DNA from: a virus
Direction: 5' to 3' (one strand)
DNA: 22,591 bases
Virus record (IMG/VR): IMGVR_UViG_3300029319_000307
Coordinates: 3,936-26,526 of that record
Below the pieces are notes generated by a model. The model worked only from the letters and a program-made list of their open reading frames with translations. It was not told the DNA's origin and ran no database searches. Each line of letters starts with the position of its first letter. The stretch's first letter is position 1. Shown here piece by piece: positions 7,996-15,052 of this stretch. The translations under genes were made by a program, and so were the position numbers.

Positions 7996-8918
7996 TGGCT
8001 ACAAATTTTCCAACAAAAGGCGAAGATAAAAAGATTACTTTACGAAATAGTAAAGAAAAGCAGTTTAGCTATACGTTTGCTAAAAACCTAAAAGAACAGC
8101 AGCCAAAGATTTGGAAGGCAGGAGGTAATATAAGAGGTAACGAAGCTTTTACTTTATGGGGTAGAGCAAGAAAAGGAGAAGATACACCAGCAATTAGAGC
8201 ATGGATTAAAGAAAGAGAATCATGGGCTAAAAGACATTTTAGAGATGGTCAAAAATTTAAAGGAGATGCACAACCTAATCTATCAAATGTAGCAGGTGTA
8301 GTAGCACAAATAAAATGGGGTGTTATAGGTAATCTTGGTCAGCAAGGTATGAAAGATGTAATTTTAGAACTAACAAAAAAATTAGAAGGTAGAAAAGATA
8401 ATATGAAAAATGTAAGCCCAACTGTAAAAAAAGGACTACAAGCTAAAGTAGAAAAGCATAATGAAGATGTAAAAGATTTAAAAGTTGAATGGAATCCAAA
8501 GGTTACTTATGGTAAATTAGAAAAGGTTTTTGACAGGGGAGTAGGTGCTTATAGAACTAACAGAGAATCAGTAAGACCAAATGTAAAATCAGAGGAGCAG
8601 TGGGCGTATTCTCGGGTAAATTCGTATCTTTTTGTAATGCGTAAAGGTAGATTTCAAGGTGGTACTCATGACACTGATTTACTTCCTGAAAAGCATCCAA
8701 TGAAAAAGGCTATGAAAGAAACAGATAATGCAAGAAGAAACCCTAAATGTCCAGATGGATATGAGCATCAAATGCCTGATGGCTCTTGGATGTGTGGTAA
8801 AAGACATGGTGGTGGTGGTTACAAGAGTAAGGTAGATGAAAAGGAACTTTTAAGGTTCTTAAATATATTAAAAGAAGATTTAATCACAGAAATAAAACTA
8901 ATAAAAAAGAATAAATAA
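7995..8918 (+). CDS. Conserved phage structural-region protein (DUF5824-like C-terminal domain)
   Basis: 307 residues. Two conserved parts can be seen. Residues about 50-125 carry GNEAFTLWGRARKGEDTPAI, RESWAKRHFRDGQKF and NVAGVVAQIKWGVIGNLGQQ, a segment recurring in Bacteroidota and marine phages. Residues about 180-220 carry FDRGVGAYRTNRESVRP and SEEQWAYSRVNSYLFVMRKGRF, resembling DUF5824. A following KCPDGYEHQMPDGSWMCG has two Cys and His residues that could bind metal. The C-terminus is a basic helix. Its place after portal and connector suggests a capsid-associated or injected virion protein. I infer no catalytic role. Start overlaps the previous stop by one base. Confidence 0.65.
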   Translation: MATNFPTKGEDKKITLRNSKEKQFSYTFAKNLKEQQPKIWKAGGNIRGNEAFTLWGRARKGEDTPAIRAWIKERESWAKRHFRDGQKFKGDAQPNLSNVAGVVAQIKWGVIGNLGQQGMKDVILELTKKLEGRKDNMKNVSPTVKKGLQAKVEKHNEDVKDLKVEWNPKVTYGKLEKVFDRGVGAYRTNRESVRPNVKSEEQWAYSRVNSYLFVMRKGRFQGGTHDTDLLPEKHPMKKAMKETDNARRNPKCPDGYEHQMPDGSWMCGKRHGGGGYKSKVDEKELLRFLNILKEDLITEIKLIKKNK

Positions 8919-9382
8919 TGGCAACGACAATAACAGCAGCAACACTAACTGTAAATCTTTCTGAAACTTTGACACTTGGTGGTCAAAATTTTGGTGGTAC
9001 AAAAGAATTGACTATTAGTAATATTACAGAAGCATTTAAAAGAATAGTTAGATGTATGAATAGTCAAACAACTACAATAGCAACATTTAGTGGTAATGCT
9101 TTTGCCTCTGCAAACGCTATTGATTTAGAAGATGCAAAATACATAAGAGTTACTAATTTAGATGATACTAACCCTGTAGAACTTGCAGTGGTAGGTGCAG
9201 CAACTCTTTATCAAGTAAGATTGGATGCTGGTCAATCTCATATACTTGGAGCTCCAGATGATTTAATGTTAGCTGAAGCAGATACATCTCCTAGTTTTGG
9301 AACTATGGCAGATATAGCAAGCATACAAGTAAATCCAGCAGGTAATGATGTAGATGTAGAAATCTTTGTAGCAGGTATATAA
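8918..9382 (+). CDS. Marine-phage type structural protein
   Basis: 154 residues, beta-rich, no Cys cluster beyond one residue. It runs MATTITAATLTVNLSETLTL, then a TTTIATFSGN motif, DAKYIRVTNLDDTNPVELAV, and a QVRLDAGQSHILG strand, ending DVDVEIFVAGI. The 'T-T-I-A-T-F ... D-x-K-Y-I-R-V-T-N-L-D-x-x-N-P-V' pattern is common in minor virion proteins of marine tailed phages. Probable capsid decoration, neck or tail completion protein; no function is known to me. Starts on the last base of the previous stop (TAATG) and is followed by the next start after 1 base. Confidence 0.6.
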   Translation: MATTITAATLTVNLSETLTLGGQNFGGTKELTISNITEAFKRIVRCMNSQTTTIATFSGNAFASANAIDLEDAKYIRVTNLDDTNPVELAVVGAATLYQVRLDAGQSHILGAPDDLMLAEADTSPSFGTMADIASIQVNPAGNDVDVEIFVAGI

Positions 9383-9383
9383 T

Positions 9384-10010
9384 ATGGCAAGTAATGAACA
9401 TAGCACACTAGCTGAATCACAATTACATAATCCTAAAGGATTTAGTACAGCTAGTAATAATAGTTATTTAACTAAAAATTCAGCAGGATCTTTATCATGG
9501 GCTGATAATAGAACTTACACCTATTTATCTATAGGTGGTTATCACAGTTCAAGTGGTTCTGTAGGGACTTATTATGCAAAGCAGTTTTCTGCTGATTATC
9601 ACAACTGGAATCAAACTGTTGATCCACAAGATGCAACTAATGCTTCTGTAAATTCAGGTAGAAAATGGGCTTCTATGTATTCTGAGTTAGTATGTCCTGT
9701 TGGGGGTAGCATTACCAACTGGAAAATTATGCACTCTGGAACTGCTAGTGCAGATTGGGATTTAGAATTATACAAACTATCTATAACTGATGGGGTTGGT
9801 ACAAATGCAGACTTAACTCAATTAGGTCAAACCTGTGATTGTACTAATAATGCTTCTGGTAGTAAATATGTAGAGATTGTAGATATGAGTGTAAGTGGAA
9901 CTTTAACAGTAGAAGCAAATGATATAATTATATGTTTACTTAGAAAGCAAACTGCTGGTACTAAAAACATATATTGGAACTCAACTCTAACTATTGTTTG
10001 GGATTCATAA
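9384..10010 (+). CDS. Virion appendage protein candidate
   Basis: 208 residues. The N-terminus MASNEHSTLAESQLHNPKGF is a recurring anchor in marine phage appendage and fibre-like proteins, followed by SNNSYLTKNSAGSLSW. The rest is beta-rich, Ser/Thr/Gly-rich with many aromatic residues and a Cys pair in QTCDCTNNASGS, ending NIYWNSTLTIVWDS. It could be a tail-tip or fibre-like receptor-contact protein. The domain after about residue 50 shows no recognised fold. Its stop codon overlaps the start of the secreted-protein cassette (TAATG at 10008-10012). Confidence 0.58.
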   Translation: MASNEHSTLAESQLHNPKGFSTASNNSYLTKNSAGSLSWADNRTYTYLSIGGYHSSSGSVGTYYAKQFSADYHNWNQTVDPQDATNASVNSGRKWASMYSELVCPVGGSITNWKIMHSGTASADWDLELYKLSITDGVGTNADLTQLGQTCDCTNNASGSKYVEIVDMSVSGTLTVEANDIIICLLRKQTAGTKNIYWNSTLTIVWDS

Positions 10011-11038
10011 TGAGATGGCTGCTTCTAACATTACTTTCTGTTATTTGCATATCATCTGAGGCACAAATAAAAAAAATATTTAAATTTTCTACATTTTATG
10101 TGGCAGCAAATGGAGGCACATCTATATCAGATAGGGATGTGTTTTCAGTATCTAGTCAGTTGACTAAAGAAGTAGTTGAAACACCTTACGATTACTCTGT
10201 TATAGCTGGTGTAAGAAAGATACAACGCTTTCAGTACGAAGGTAGCACACCTTTTAAGGATGGTACAGAATCTTCTTATGGTGATGCAGCAACAGTAGGT
10301 AGAAATCCTTTTGAATATTTATTTGAAATAAACTATACAAGACAAGAAGGTGTAAAGTATATAGATCAAAATCATTTTATAAGATATGTAAAACCTAAAT
10401 GGTTAGTCAAATTAGAATATGTAAAAGATGGTTTTGCAGATATAGAATATTATGAAACTACACAAAGACTAAGATTAAGAGGCAACAAGAAGCTGTCGTT
10501 TAATATAGGAGCTTTACAGCGTATATCTGAGCCTTATGGATATAACCCCTTAGATGAGTGGTTGCTGTCAAATAACAACATACATTACACTTATTTAGCA
10601 ATACAAGAAGGTTATTCTGTAGATGTATTTGCTTCTGAATATAAAGACCCACAAGGTAATGTAGTTGCTACAAGTACAGATGTATGGGAGCAGGTTGTAA
10701 TACCTGATGTATTATCTGATTATGTAGAGAAAAAAAGAAATGAATTGCCAAATCAATGGGTACATTCTTTAGTGTTAGGGTTTGACTTTTATCATTACAA
10801 AAAAAACTGGTGGTTACATAGTTGGGGAAACCTAATACCATACCACTATAATGATGGAGGTAGGTACTCTTATCATAATTTTAACAACAATAAACAATGG
10901 TATGATTATTCTGGGGGTATGATTTTTGGCTGGAAGGTCAATAAATCTTTAGGTTTATTTGTAGAAAACAAATATTCTAAATACTGGAATAGAACTTGGT
11001 ATGACTTTAAAGTAGGAATTAACTATATAATATTTTAG
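10010..11038 (+). CDS. Exported outer-membrane-like protein
   Basis: 342 residues from ATG 10010; an upstream ATG at 9974 is in frame but would precede and spoil the signal peptide. MRWLLLTLLSVICISSEAQ is a clear Sec signal ending in a Bacteroidota-style EAQ site. The mature part is beta-rich: STFYVAANGGTSISDRDVFS, a SVIAGVRKIQRFQYEG motif, HFIRYVKPKWLVKLEY, GFADIEYYE, and alternating aromatic strands to a terminal Phe (VGINYIIF), the end expected of an outer-membrane beta-barrel. A related protein recurs in flavobacterial phages; I know of no assigned function. It may be a host-surface modifier or a virion protein with a vestigial signal. It heads the envelope-targeted cassette. Confidence 0.75.
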   Translation: MRWLLLTLLSVICISSEAQIKKIFKFSTFYVAANGGTSISDRDVFSVSSQLTKEVVETPYDYSVIAGVRKIQRFQYEGSTPFKDGTESSYGDAATVGRNPFEYLFEINYTRQEGVKYIDQNHFIRYVKPKWLVKLEYVKDGFADIEYYETTQRLRLRGNKKLSFNIGALQRISEPYGYNPLDEWLLSNNNIHYTYLAIQEGYSVDVFASEYKDPQGNVVATSTDVWEQVVIPDVLSDYVEKKRNELPNQWVHSLVLGFDFYHYKKNWWLHSWGNLIPYHYNDGGRYSYHNFNNNKQWYDYSGGMIFGWKVNKSLGLFVENKYSKYWNRTWYDFKVGINYIIF

Positions 11039-11040
11039 AT

Positions 11041-11127
11041 ATGAAAAAAATAATTTGTAAATTAATAATGTTTTTAACTTTTGGAATGGTATGTTTAAAT
11101 TATTGTTCTAAAAAATGTTGTAAATAA
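11041..11127 (+). CDS. 28-residue Cys-rich membrane peptide
   Basis: ATG 11041 to TAA 11127, between two tightly packed genes (2-base gap before, 1-base gap after). The product has a Lys-flanked hydrophobic segment (KLIMFLTFGMVCLNY, residues 7-21) and a C-terminus of CSKKCCK; five of 28 residues are Cys. It reads as a mini membrane protein or degenerate lipoprotein signal, with no good lipobox. Packing and codon-perfect spacing argue it is real. Function unknown; the Cys cluster could bind metal or be oxidised outside the cytoplasm. Confidence 0.5.
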   Translation: MKKIICKLIMFLTFGMVCLNYCSKKCCK

Positions 11128-11128
11128 A

Positions 11129-11401
11129 ATGAAAGAATTAAATGAAGATACAAGTTTTAAAATTAGCATAAAAACTTTAGCTGGTATTGCTGCTCTTATC
11201 TTTACTTTAGTTGGTATGTGGTTTACACTTCAAGCAGATATAGCAGAAGCTAGAGAGTTACCAGCACCAGAAGTTTCTAAAATGGAGTTTGACATGAAAG
11301 ATGTTAACATAAGAAATACTATTATGGAAACTAGAGATGACGTTAAAAAATTAGAGGAGAGAATGATTAGAATGGAAGATAAAATAGATGCTTTAAGATA
11401 A
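11129..11401 (+). CDS. Single-TM coiled-coil protein
   Basis: 90 residues. After a short polar N-terminus (MKELNEDTSFKISIKT) there is one membrane segment (about 17-35, LAGIAALIFTLVGMWFTLQ), then PAPEVSKMEFDMKDVNIRNT and a charged coiled coil to the end (ETRDDVKKLEERMIRMEDKI). Proteins of this type recur near the tail or lysis genes of marine phages. It could be a spanin- or holin-accessory protein, or a membrane anchor for the neighbouring thioredoxin-like protein. No direct evidence selects one. The stop shares one base with the next ATG. Confidence 0.68.
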   Translation: MKELNEDTSFKISIKTLAGIAALIFTLVGMWFTLQADIAEARELPAPEVSKMEFDMKDVNIRNTIMETRDDVKKLEERMIRMEDKIDALR

Positions 11402-11751
11402 TGTATATAACAAGATGGAAATTAATGTTGACATGGTTGTTGGTTTCTTTATTCTTGCTTGTATCGCAGGACACCTTATCACAGGTCAAAGCGATACACT
11501 TTAATGCAGATTGGAATAAACAAAACACAGCAGAGTGGTTTGACAAATTAGGTGATTGTGAAAAGCAATCTTTTATGATAGATGGTAATGATTTGCAAAA
11601 AAAATACCAAATAGCTATTGTACCTACTATTGTAATTTTTGATGATGGTGAAGAAGTAAAAAGGTTTCAAGCAGATATTAGCTTCAAGATGTCAGCAACT
11701 AGACAAGAAGTACAAGATTATATTGATGAATTAATAATGAGTAAATTCTAA
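11401..11751 (+). CDS. Exported thioredoxin-fold protein without the CxxC
   Basis: 116 residues. An N-terminal hydrophobic signal (WKLMLTWLLVSLFLLVSQ, about 6-23) is followed by a thioredoxin-like domain: strand VKAIHFNADWNKQN (the active-site loop, where WCxxC would be, reads ADWNKQN with no Cys), helix, strand SFMIDGNDLQKKYQI, then VPTIVIFDDGEEVKRFQAD with the conserved cis-Pro and Gly, and a terminal helix. Related redox-dead thioredoxin-like proteins occur in marine phages. Without the two Cys it cannot do dithiol exchange, so binding or chaperone-like use is more likely. Its neighbours are Cys-rich exported proteins. One-base overlaps at both ends (TAATG) suggest translational coupling. 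Confidence 0.75.
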   Translation: MYITRWKLMLTWLLVSLFLLVSQDTLSQVKAIHFNADWNKQNTAEWFDKLGDCEKQSFMIDGNDLQKKYQIAIVPTIVIFDDGEEVKRFQADISFKMSATRQEVQDYIDELIMSKF

Positions 11752-13922
11752 TGAACAATTATACAAAATTTATATATGCTTTTATAATAGTTATTGTTTT
11801 TACAGTAGCTACAACATTTGGTCAATGTCCTCCTAATACATGGAGTCTTAATGTAACAATAAATCCAGATCAATATCCTGAAGAAACATCTTGGTATATT
11901 ATGAACTTTTGGGGTGATACACTAATGCAAGGAGGTACTTATGATAATATAGTAGATTATGAACCACAATATGCTTCAGCTTGTGCACCGATAGATAGTT
12001 TTTATTTTGTTATTAGTGATACTTATGGTGATGGTATTGCAGGTAGTCTATGGGGTGGTAATGATGGTTCTGTTTATATAGAACAATGTGGTGATACTAT
12101 ATGGACTTTACCAGTAGCAGATTTTGGTAACTTTTTATATGATACAATATACACTTCAGGATGTCCTCCACCACCACCTATTTTTGGGTGTATGGATAGC
12201 AGTTATGTAGAGTTTGACCTAACAGCTACATTAGATACAGGTATGTGTTTTACACCTAAAATTTATGGATGCACAGACTCAACTGCTTACAACTATGTTG
12301 TGGGTGCTAACACTGATATAAATATTGATAGTTGTTTACATGAGTTAGAATTAACTGACTTAGCTGGTAATGGTTGGGCTGGTTCTTCACTTAAAGTACA
12401 ACAAGCTACAAGTTTGATACCTCCTTTTAATTATGTAGATATAGGAACATTTACTTTGCTAGATGGTTTTGACACTACATTTTTCTTTAATTTACAAGCA
12501 GGATATAAAGTAAAAGCAGTATTTGAAATAACACAACAATCTGATTTTACAGCAGTACAATGTGGTTATAAATTATATTCTGGTGATTATGTTGCTATAG
12601 ATATTGAAGGTGGATTTGTAAATCCTATACCACCATTTTTTCCAATAATAGGTAATCCTTATTGTGGCAATCAATGTATAGAAAGAACTTATGGTTGTAC
12701 TGATAGCACTGCTTTAAACTACATAGATACAGTAAATACAGATGATGGTAGTTGTTACTACTATGCAGGCTGTACTAATCCTTTATATTTAGAGTATGAC
12801 TCTATATACGATTATGATGATGGTAGCTGTCAAACTTTAATAGTTCTAGGATGTATGGATAGCACAGCATTAAACTATAATCCAAATGCAAACGTAGAAA
12901 TACCAAATTCTTGTATTGAGGTTGTAGAAGGATGTACTGATAATACAATGTTTAATTATAATGTAAATGCAAATGTTGATGATGGTAGTTGTATTCCATT
13001 TATTTATGGATGCACTGATGTTACTGCATTTAATTATGATTCATTAGCGAATACAGATGATGGTTCGTGCACACCAGTAGTCTGGGGTTGTACTGATGGT
13101 ACAGCCTTTAACTATAACCCATTAGCTAACACAGATGATGGTAGTTGTGTACCTGTAATTTTTGGTTGTACTGACAATACAATGTTTAACTACAATCCTT
13201 TAGCTAATACTGATAATGGAAGCTGTGAGCCATTTGTTTATGGTTGTATGGATTCTACTATGTTTAATTATAATCCTACAGCAAATGTAGATAACAACTC
13301 ATGTATTGCATTTATATATGGTTGTACTGATCCTTCAGCTTTAAATTATAATCCACAAGCTAATACTGAAGATTTTAGCTGTATTGATTATGTATATGGC
13401 TGTACTGATAGCACTGCTCTTAATTATGATGCACAAGCAAACACTGATAATGGCACTTGTATATATCCTATATATGGTTGTACTGATTTAGATGCAGAAA
13501 ACTATAATTCATTAGCTAATGTATCAGATAGCTCTTGTTATTACTCTGCTGGTTGCTCAGTAGGAGATATTTATTACATACCTAATGAATGTTTTGAATG
13601 GGTTATTGATGTAGATAATTTTTGTTGTGATGTAGAATGGGATAATACTTGTGATTATTTATACCAATATTGTGTAGATGGATGGACAGGAACTACTGAT
13701 ATACAAAATTTAAGAACATCAATGTTTCAAGTATATCCAAACCCAACAAAAGGAACTGTATTTTTTACTGATAAAGTTAATGTTAAAGTATATGATGCAA
13801 TAGGTTCTATTATTATAGATAAAGAAAATGTTACATCAATAAACATAAACAAAAAAGGCATTTATATGATAGCTATAAGCTACAAAGATATGTCAATTTT
13901 AACTAAAATAATTAAAAACTAA
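11751..13922 (+). CDS. Secreted Cys-rich repeat protein with T9SS C-terminal sorting domain
   Basis: 723 residues. A signal peptide (1-24, ending TTFGQ) is followed by a beta domain with SDTYGDGIAGSLWGG (about 25-140). Repeats 1-2 of a 'GCTDSTAxNYNPxANxDDGSC' unit lie at 145-195. A second beta domain with LELTDLAGNGWAGSSLKV covers 196-313, repeats 3-13 cover 314-596, and a Cys-rich domain with DNFCCDVEWDNTCDY follows (about 597-650). Residues 658-723 are a type A T9SS sorting domain: VYPNPTKG, VKVYDAIGS, then KKGIYMIAIS and a basic LTKIIKN end. In Bacteroidota such tails send proteins across the outer membrane and attach them to the surface. This phage product should therefore be exported by host machinery, as a surface adhesin, mask or decoy. 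Virion attachment cannot be excluded. One-base overlaps at both ends tie it to the operon. Confidence 0.88.
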   Translation: MNNYTKFIYAFIIVIVFTVATTFGQCPPNTWSLNVTINPDQYPEETSWYIMNFWGDTLMQGGTYDNIVDYEPQYASACAPIDSFYFVISDTYGDGIAGSLWGGNDGSVYIEQCGDTIWTLPVADFGNFLYDTIYTSGCPPPPPIFGCMDSSYVEFDLTATLDTGMCFTPKIYGCTDSTAYNYVVGANTDINIDSCLHELELTDLAGNGWAGSSLKVQQATSLIPPFNYVDIGTFTLLDGFDTTFFFNLQAGYKVKAVFEITQQSDFTAVQCGYKLYSGDYVAIDIEGGFVNPIPPFFPIIGNPYCGNQCIERTYGCTDSTALNYIDTVNTDDGSCYYYAGCTNPLYLEYDSIYDYDDGSCQTLIVLGCMDSTALNYNPNANVEIPNSCIEVVEGCTDNTMFNYNVNANVDDGSCIPFIYGCTDVTAFNYDSLANTDDGSCTPVVWGCTDGTAFNYNPLANTDDGSCVPVIFGCTDNTMFNYNPLANTDNGSCEPFVYGCMDSTMFNYNPTANVDNNSCIAFIYGCTDPSALNYNPQANTEDFSCIDYVYGCTDSTALNYDAQANTDNGTCIYPIYGCTDLDAENYNSLANVSDSSCYYSAGCSVGDIYYIPNECFEWVIDVDNFCCDVEWDNTCDYLYQYCVDGWTGTTDIQNLRTSMFQVYPNPTKGTVFFTDKVNVKVYDAIGSIIIDKENVTSININKKGIYMIAISYKDMSILTKIIKN
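12183..12335 (+). repeat. First two Cys-rich repeats of the T9SS protein
   Basis: Two diverged copies of the 'GCxDSxxxxYxxxAxxDxxxC' unit (residues 145-195), starting FGCMDSS and YGCTDSTAYNY. They are separated from the main tandem block by a beta domain of about 120 residues. They look like the oldest or most drifted copies. Confidence 0.7.
12690..13538 (+). repeat. Eleven tandem Cys-rich repeats
   Basis: Eleven coding repeats averaging about 26 codons. Each has two Cys: one in GCT/MD at the start and one in DDGSC or a variant at the end, linked by NYNPxAN. Copies 7-9 are the most alike at DNA level (for example ACAGATGATGG in copies 7 and 8). This indicates past duplication or exchange inside the gene. 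Each unit probably closes one disulphide outside the cell. Confidence 0.88.
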
Positions 13923-14050
13923 TGGCTGCAAGAAAGGCTAGTTTTATTTTTAGACCTACAAAAAGTGTTAAAAGAAAAGGAGTTCACTCAAAGAACGCTA
14001 GTAAAGGACAGAAAGGTTATAAGAAGCCTTCTCGTGGTCAAGGAAAATAA
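13922..14050 (+). CDS. 42-residue basic protein
   Basis: ATG 13922 shares a base with the preceding stop; TAA ends at 14050. The product is MAARKASFIFRP..., then a KRKGVHSKNASKGQKGYKK core and a PSRGQGK end, with about a third of residues Lys or Arg. Short proteins with the 'KRKGxHSK...K...KGYKKPxxGQGK' pattern are common in marine tailed phages, usually beside structural or lysis genes. Function unknown; nucleic-acid binding or ribosomal-protein mimicry is possible from composition. Its packing between two genes and recognisable pattern support it as real despite its size. Confidence 0.72.
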   Translation: MAARKASFIFRPTKSVKRKGVHSKNASKGQKGYKKPSRGQGK

Positions 14051-14056
14051 AATAAA

Positions 14057-14533
14057 ATGAAATTAAAAGTATTAAGATTTAGTTCTGAGGCAGACTCTAC
14101 TTCTGGTTTGCTGTTTGAAGAAACAGATATGGGCTTACAATTCTTATGTTACACATTAGAAGATGAACGTAGAGCTTTAAAAGTCAAAGGAGAAACAAGA
14201 ATACCAGCAGGTATTTATAATTTAAAATTAAGAAAAGAGGGTGGTTTTCATGAAAGATATTCTAAAAAATATCGTAATATGCACATTGGTATGCTTCATG
14301 TCACTGATGTTCCTAACTTTGAGTATATTCTTATTCACACTGGAAACACTGACGAGCACTCCAGTGGATGTCTAATCGTTGGCTTGTCGCAAGAATCCAA
14401 TCAAGTTCTTAAAGATGGATTTGTTGGTAAAAGTGTTAACGCTTATAAAAGGATTTATCCTAAAATTGCAAAAGCCATAGATAGTGGGCAAGATGTAACT
14501 ATTGAATATGTTGACTTTGATAAAGAATTTTAA
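14057..14533 (+). CDS. DUF5675 protein, L,D-transpeptidase-like (lysis candidate)
   Basis: 158 residues. The motif ILIHTGNTDEHSSGCLIVG (about 91-109) gives His94 and Cys105 in the H...S-x-GC arrangement of YkuD-type L,D-transpeptidases, preceded by CYTLEDERR and GETRIPAGIYNLKLR (substrate-loop-like). This matches DUF5675, found in phages and type VI islands and thought to act on peptidoglycan. With a holin gene 57 bases downstream, the likely role is peptidoglycan cleavage or modification at lysis, as the endolysin or a helper; no other endolysin is visible in the window. No signal peptide, so holin-dependent access is expected. ATG 14057 follows AAATAAA. Confidence 0.75.
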   Translation: MKLKVLRFSSEADSTSGLLFEETDMGLQFLCYTLEDERRALKVKGETRIPAGIYNLKLRKEGGFHERYSKKYRNMHIGMLHVTDVPNFEYILIHTGNTDEHSSGCLIVGLSQESNQVLKDGFVGKSVNAYKRIYPKIAKAIDSGQDVTIEYVDFDKEF

Positions 14534-14543
14534 GGGTTCATAA

Positions 14544-14559
14544 AGGGTTAATAAACCCT
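14544..14559 (+). other. Hairpin between lysis genes
   Basis: AGGGTT, AATA loop, AACCCT: a perfect 6 bp stem 10 bases after the DUF5675 stop. No T-run follows, so it is more likely an RNA-stability or processing element than a terminator. Confidence 0.4.
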
Positions 14560-14590
14560 ATATAATAAAGATAAAGATAAATATAAAGAT

Positions 14591-15004
14591 ATGATAAATA
14601 ATATATTAGGAGGAATACTTGGAAAAGTTGTAGATAATGCAGAAGGTATATTGGATAAAGTAATTACTACAGATAAAGAAAGAGATGAAGCTAAACTACA
14701 ATTAAGAAAAGTATTATTAGATGCTGAGAAAGAAGCTTTTGCTAAAGAAGTAGAAGATAGAAAATCAGCTAGAGATATGTATAAGGATGATGCTATTATA
14801 CAAAAAGTATTAGCAACATTATTTACAGTAGCTTACTTTGGTATAACATTTGTAATGTTTAGCTATTTTGTAACTAAAACAATAGACTTAGGAGAGTTTG
14901 AGATCAGTTTTATATCTACAATATTTGGAGCTATGTCCAGTAAAGTTAATACTATTATTGATTTTTTCTTTGGTGGTAGTGCTAAAAAACAAGAAGAAAA
15001 ATAA
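14591..15004 (+). CDS. Holin, 3-TM GTA-type
   Basis: 137 residues. A short hydrophobic/amphipathic N-terminus (MINNILGGILGKVVDNAEGIL) is followed by a charged helix with KEVEDRKSARDMYKDDAIIQ (about 52-71). Two strong membrane segments follow (about 71-94 and 103-127) with ISTIFGAMSSKVNTIIDFFFGGS between and after them, then a charged tail. The EDRKSAR.MYKDD and GAMSSKVNTI.DFFFGGSA motifs match the GTA-type 3-TM holin family. It forms the membrane lesion that starts lysis, acting with the DUF5675 protein. It is the last gene before the non-coding gap at 15005, so it probably closes the late operon. Confidence 0.85.
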   Translation: MINNILGGILGKVVDNAEGILDKVITTDKERDEAKLQLRKVLLDAEKEAFAKEVEDRKSARDMYKDDAIIQKVLATLFTVAYFGITFVMFSYFVTKTIDLGEFEISFISTIFGAMSSKVNTIIDFFFGGSAKKQEEK

Positions 15005-15039
15005 TTCTACTTTTTTCCTATCTACTCATAATTTATTAG

Positions 15040-15047
15040 TATATTTG
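15040..15047 (+). promoter_or_regulatory. -7 box TATATTTG upstream of the candidate small RNA
   Basis: A perfect TAnnTTTG match followed by CAC, in a gene-free stretch. No TTG is present 19-21 bases upstream, only a T-rich stretch near 15011-15016, so the promoter is incomplete by consensus. Confidence 0.45.
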
Positions 15048-15052
15048 CACAC

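Noticed and set aside
9974-10009. Upstream start for the outer-membrane-like protein
   Set aside because: Would place a polar leader before the signal peptide and overlap the preceding gene; ATG 10010 gives a clean signal and TAATG coupling.
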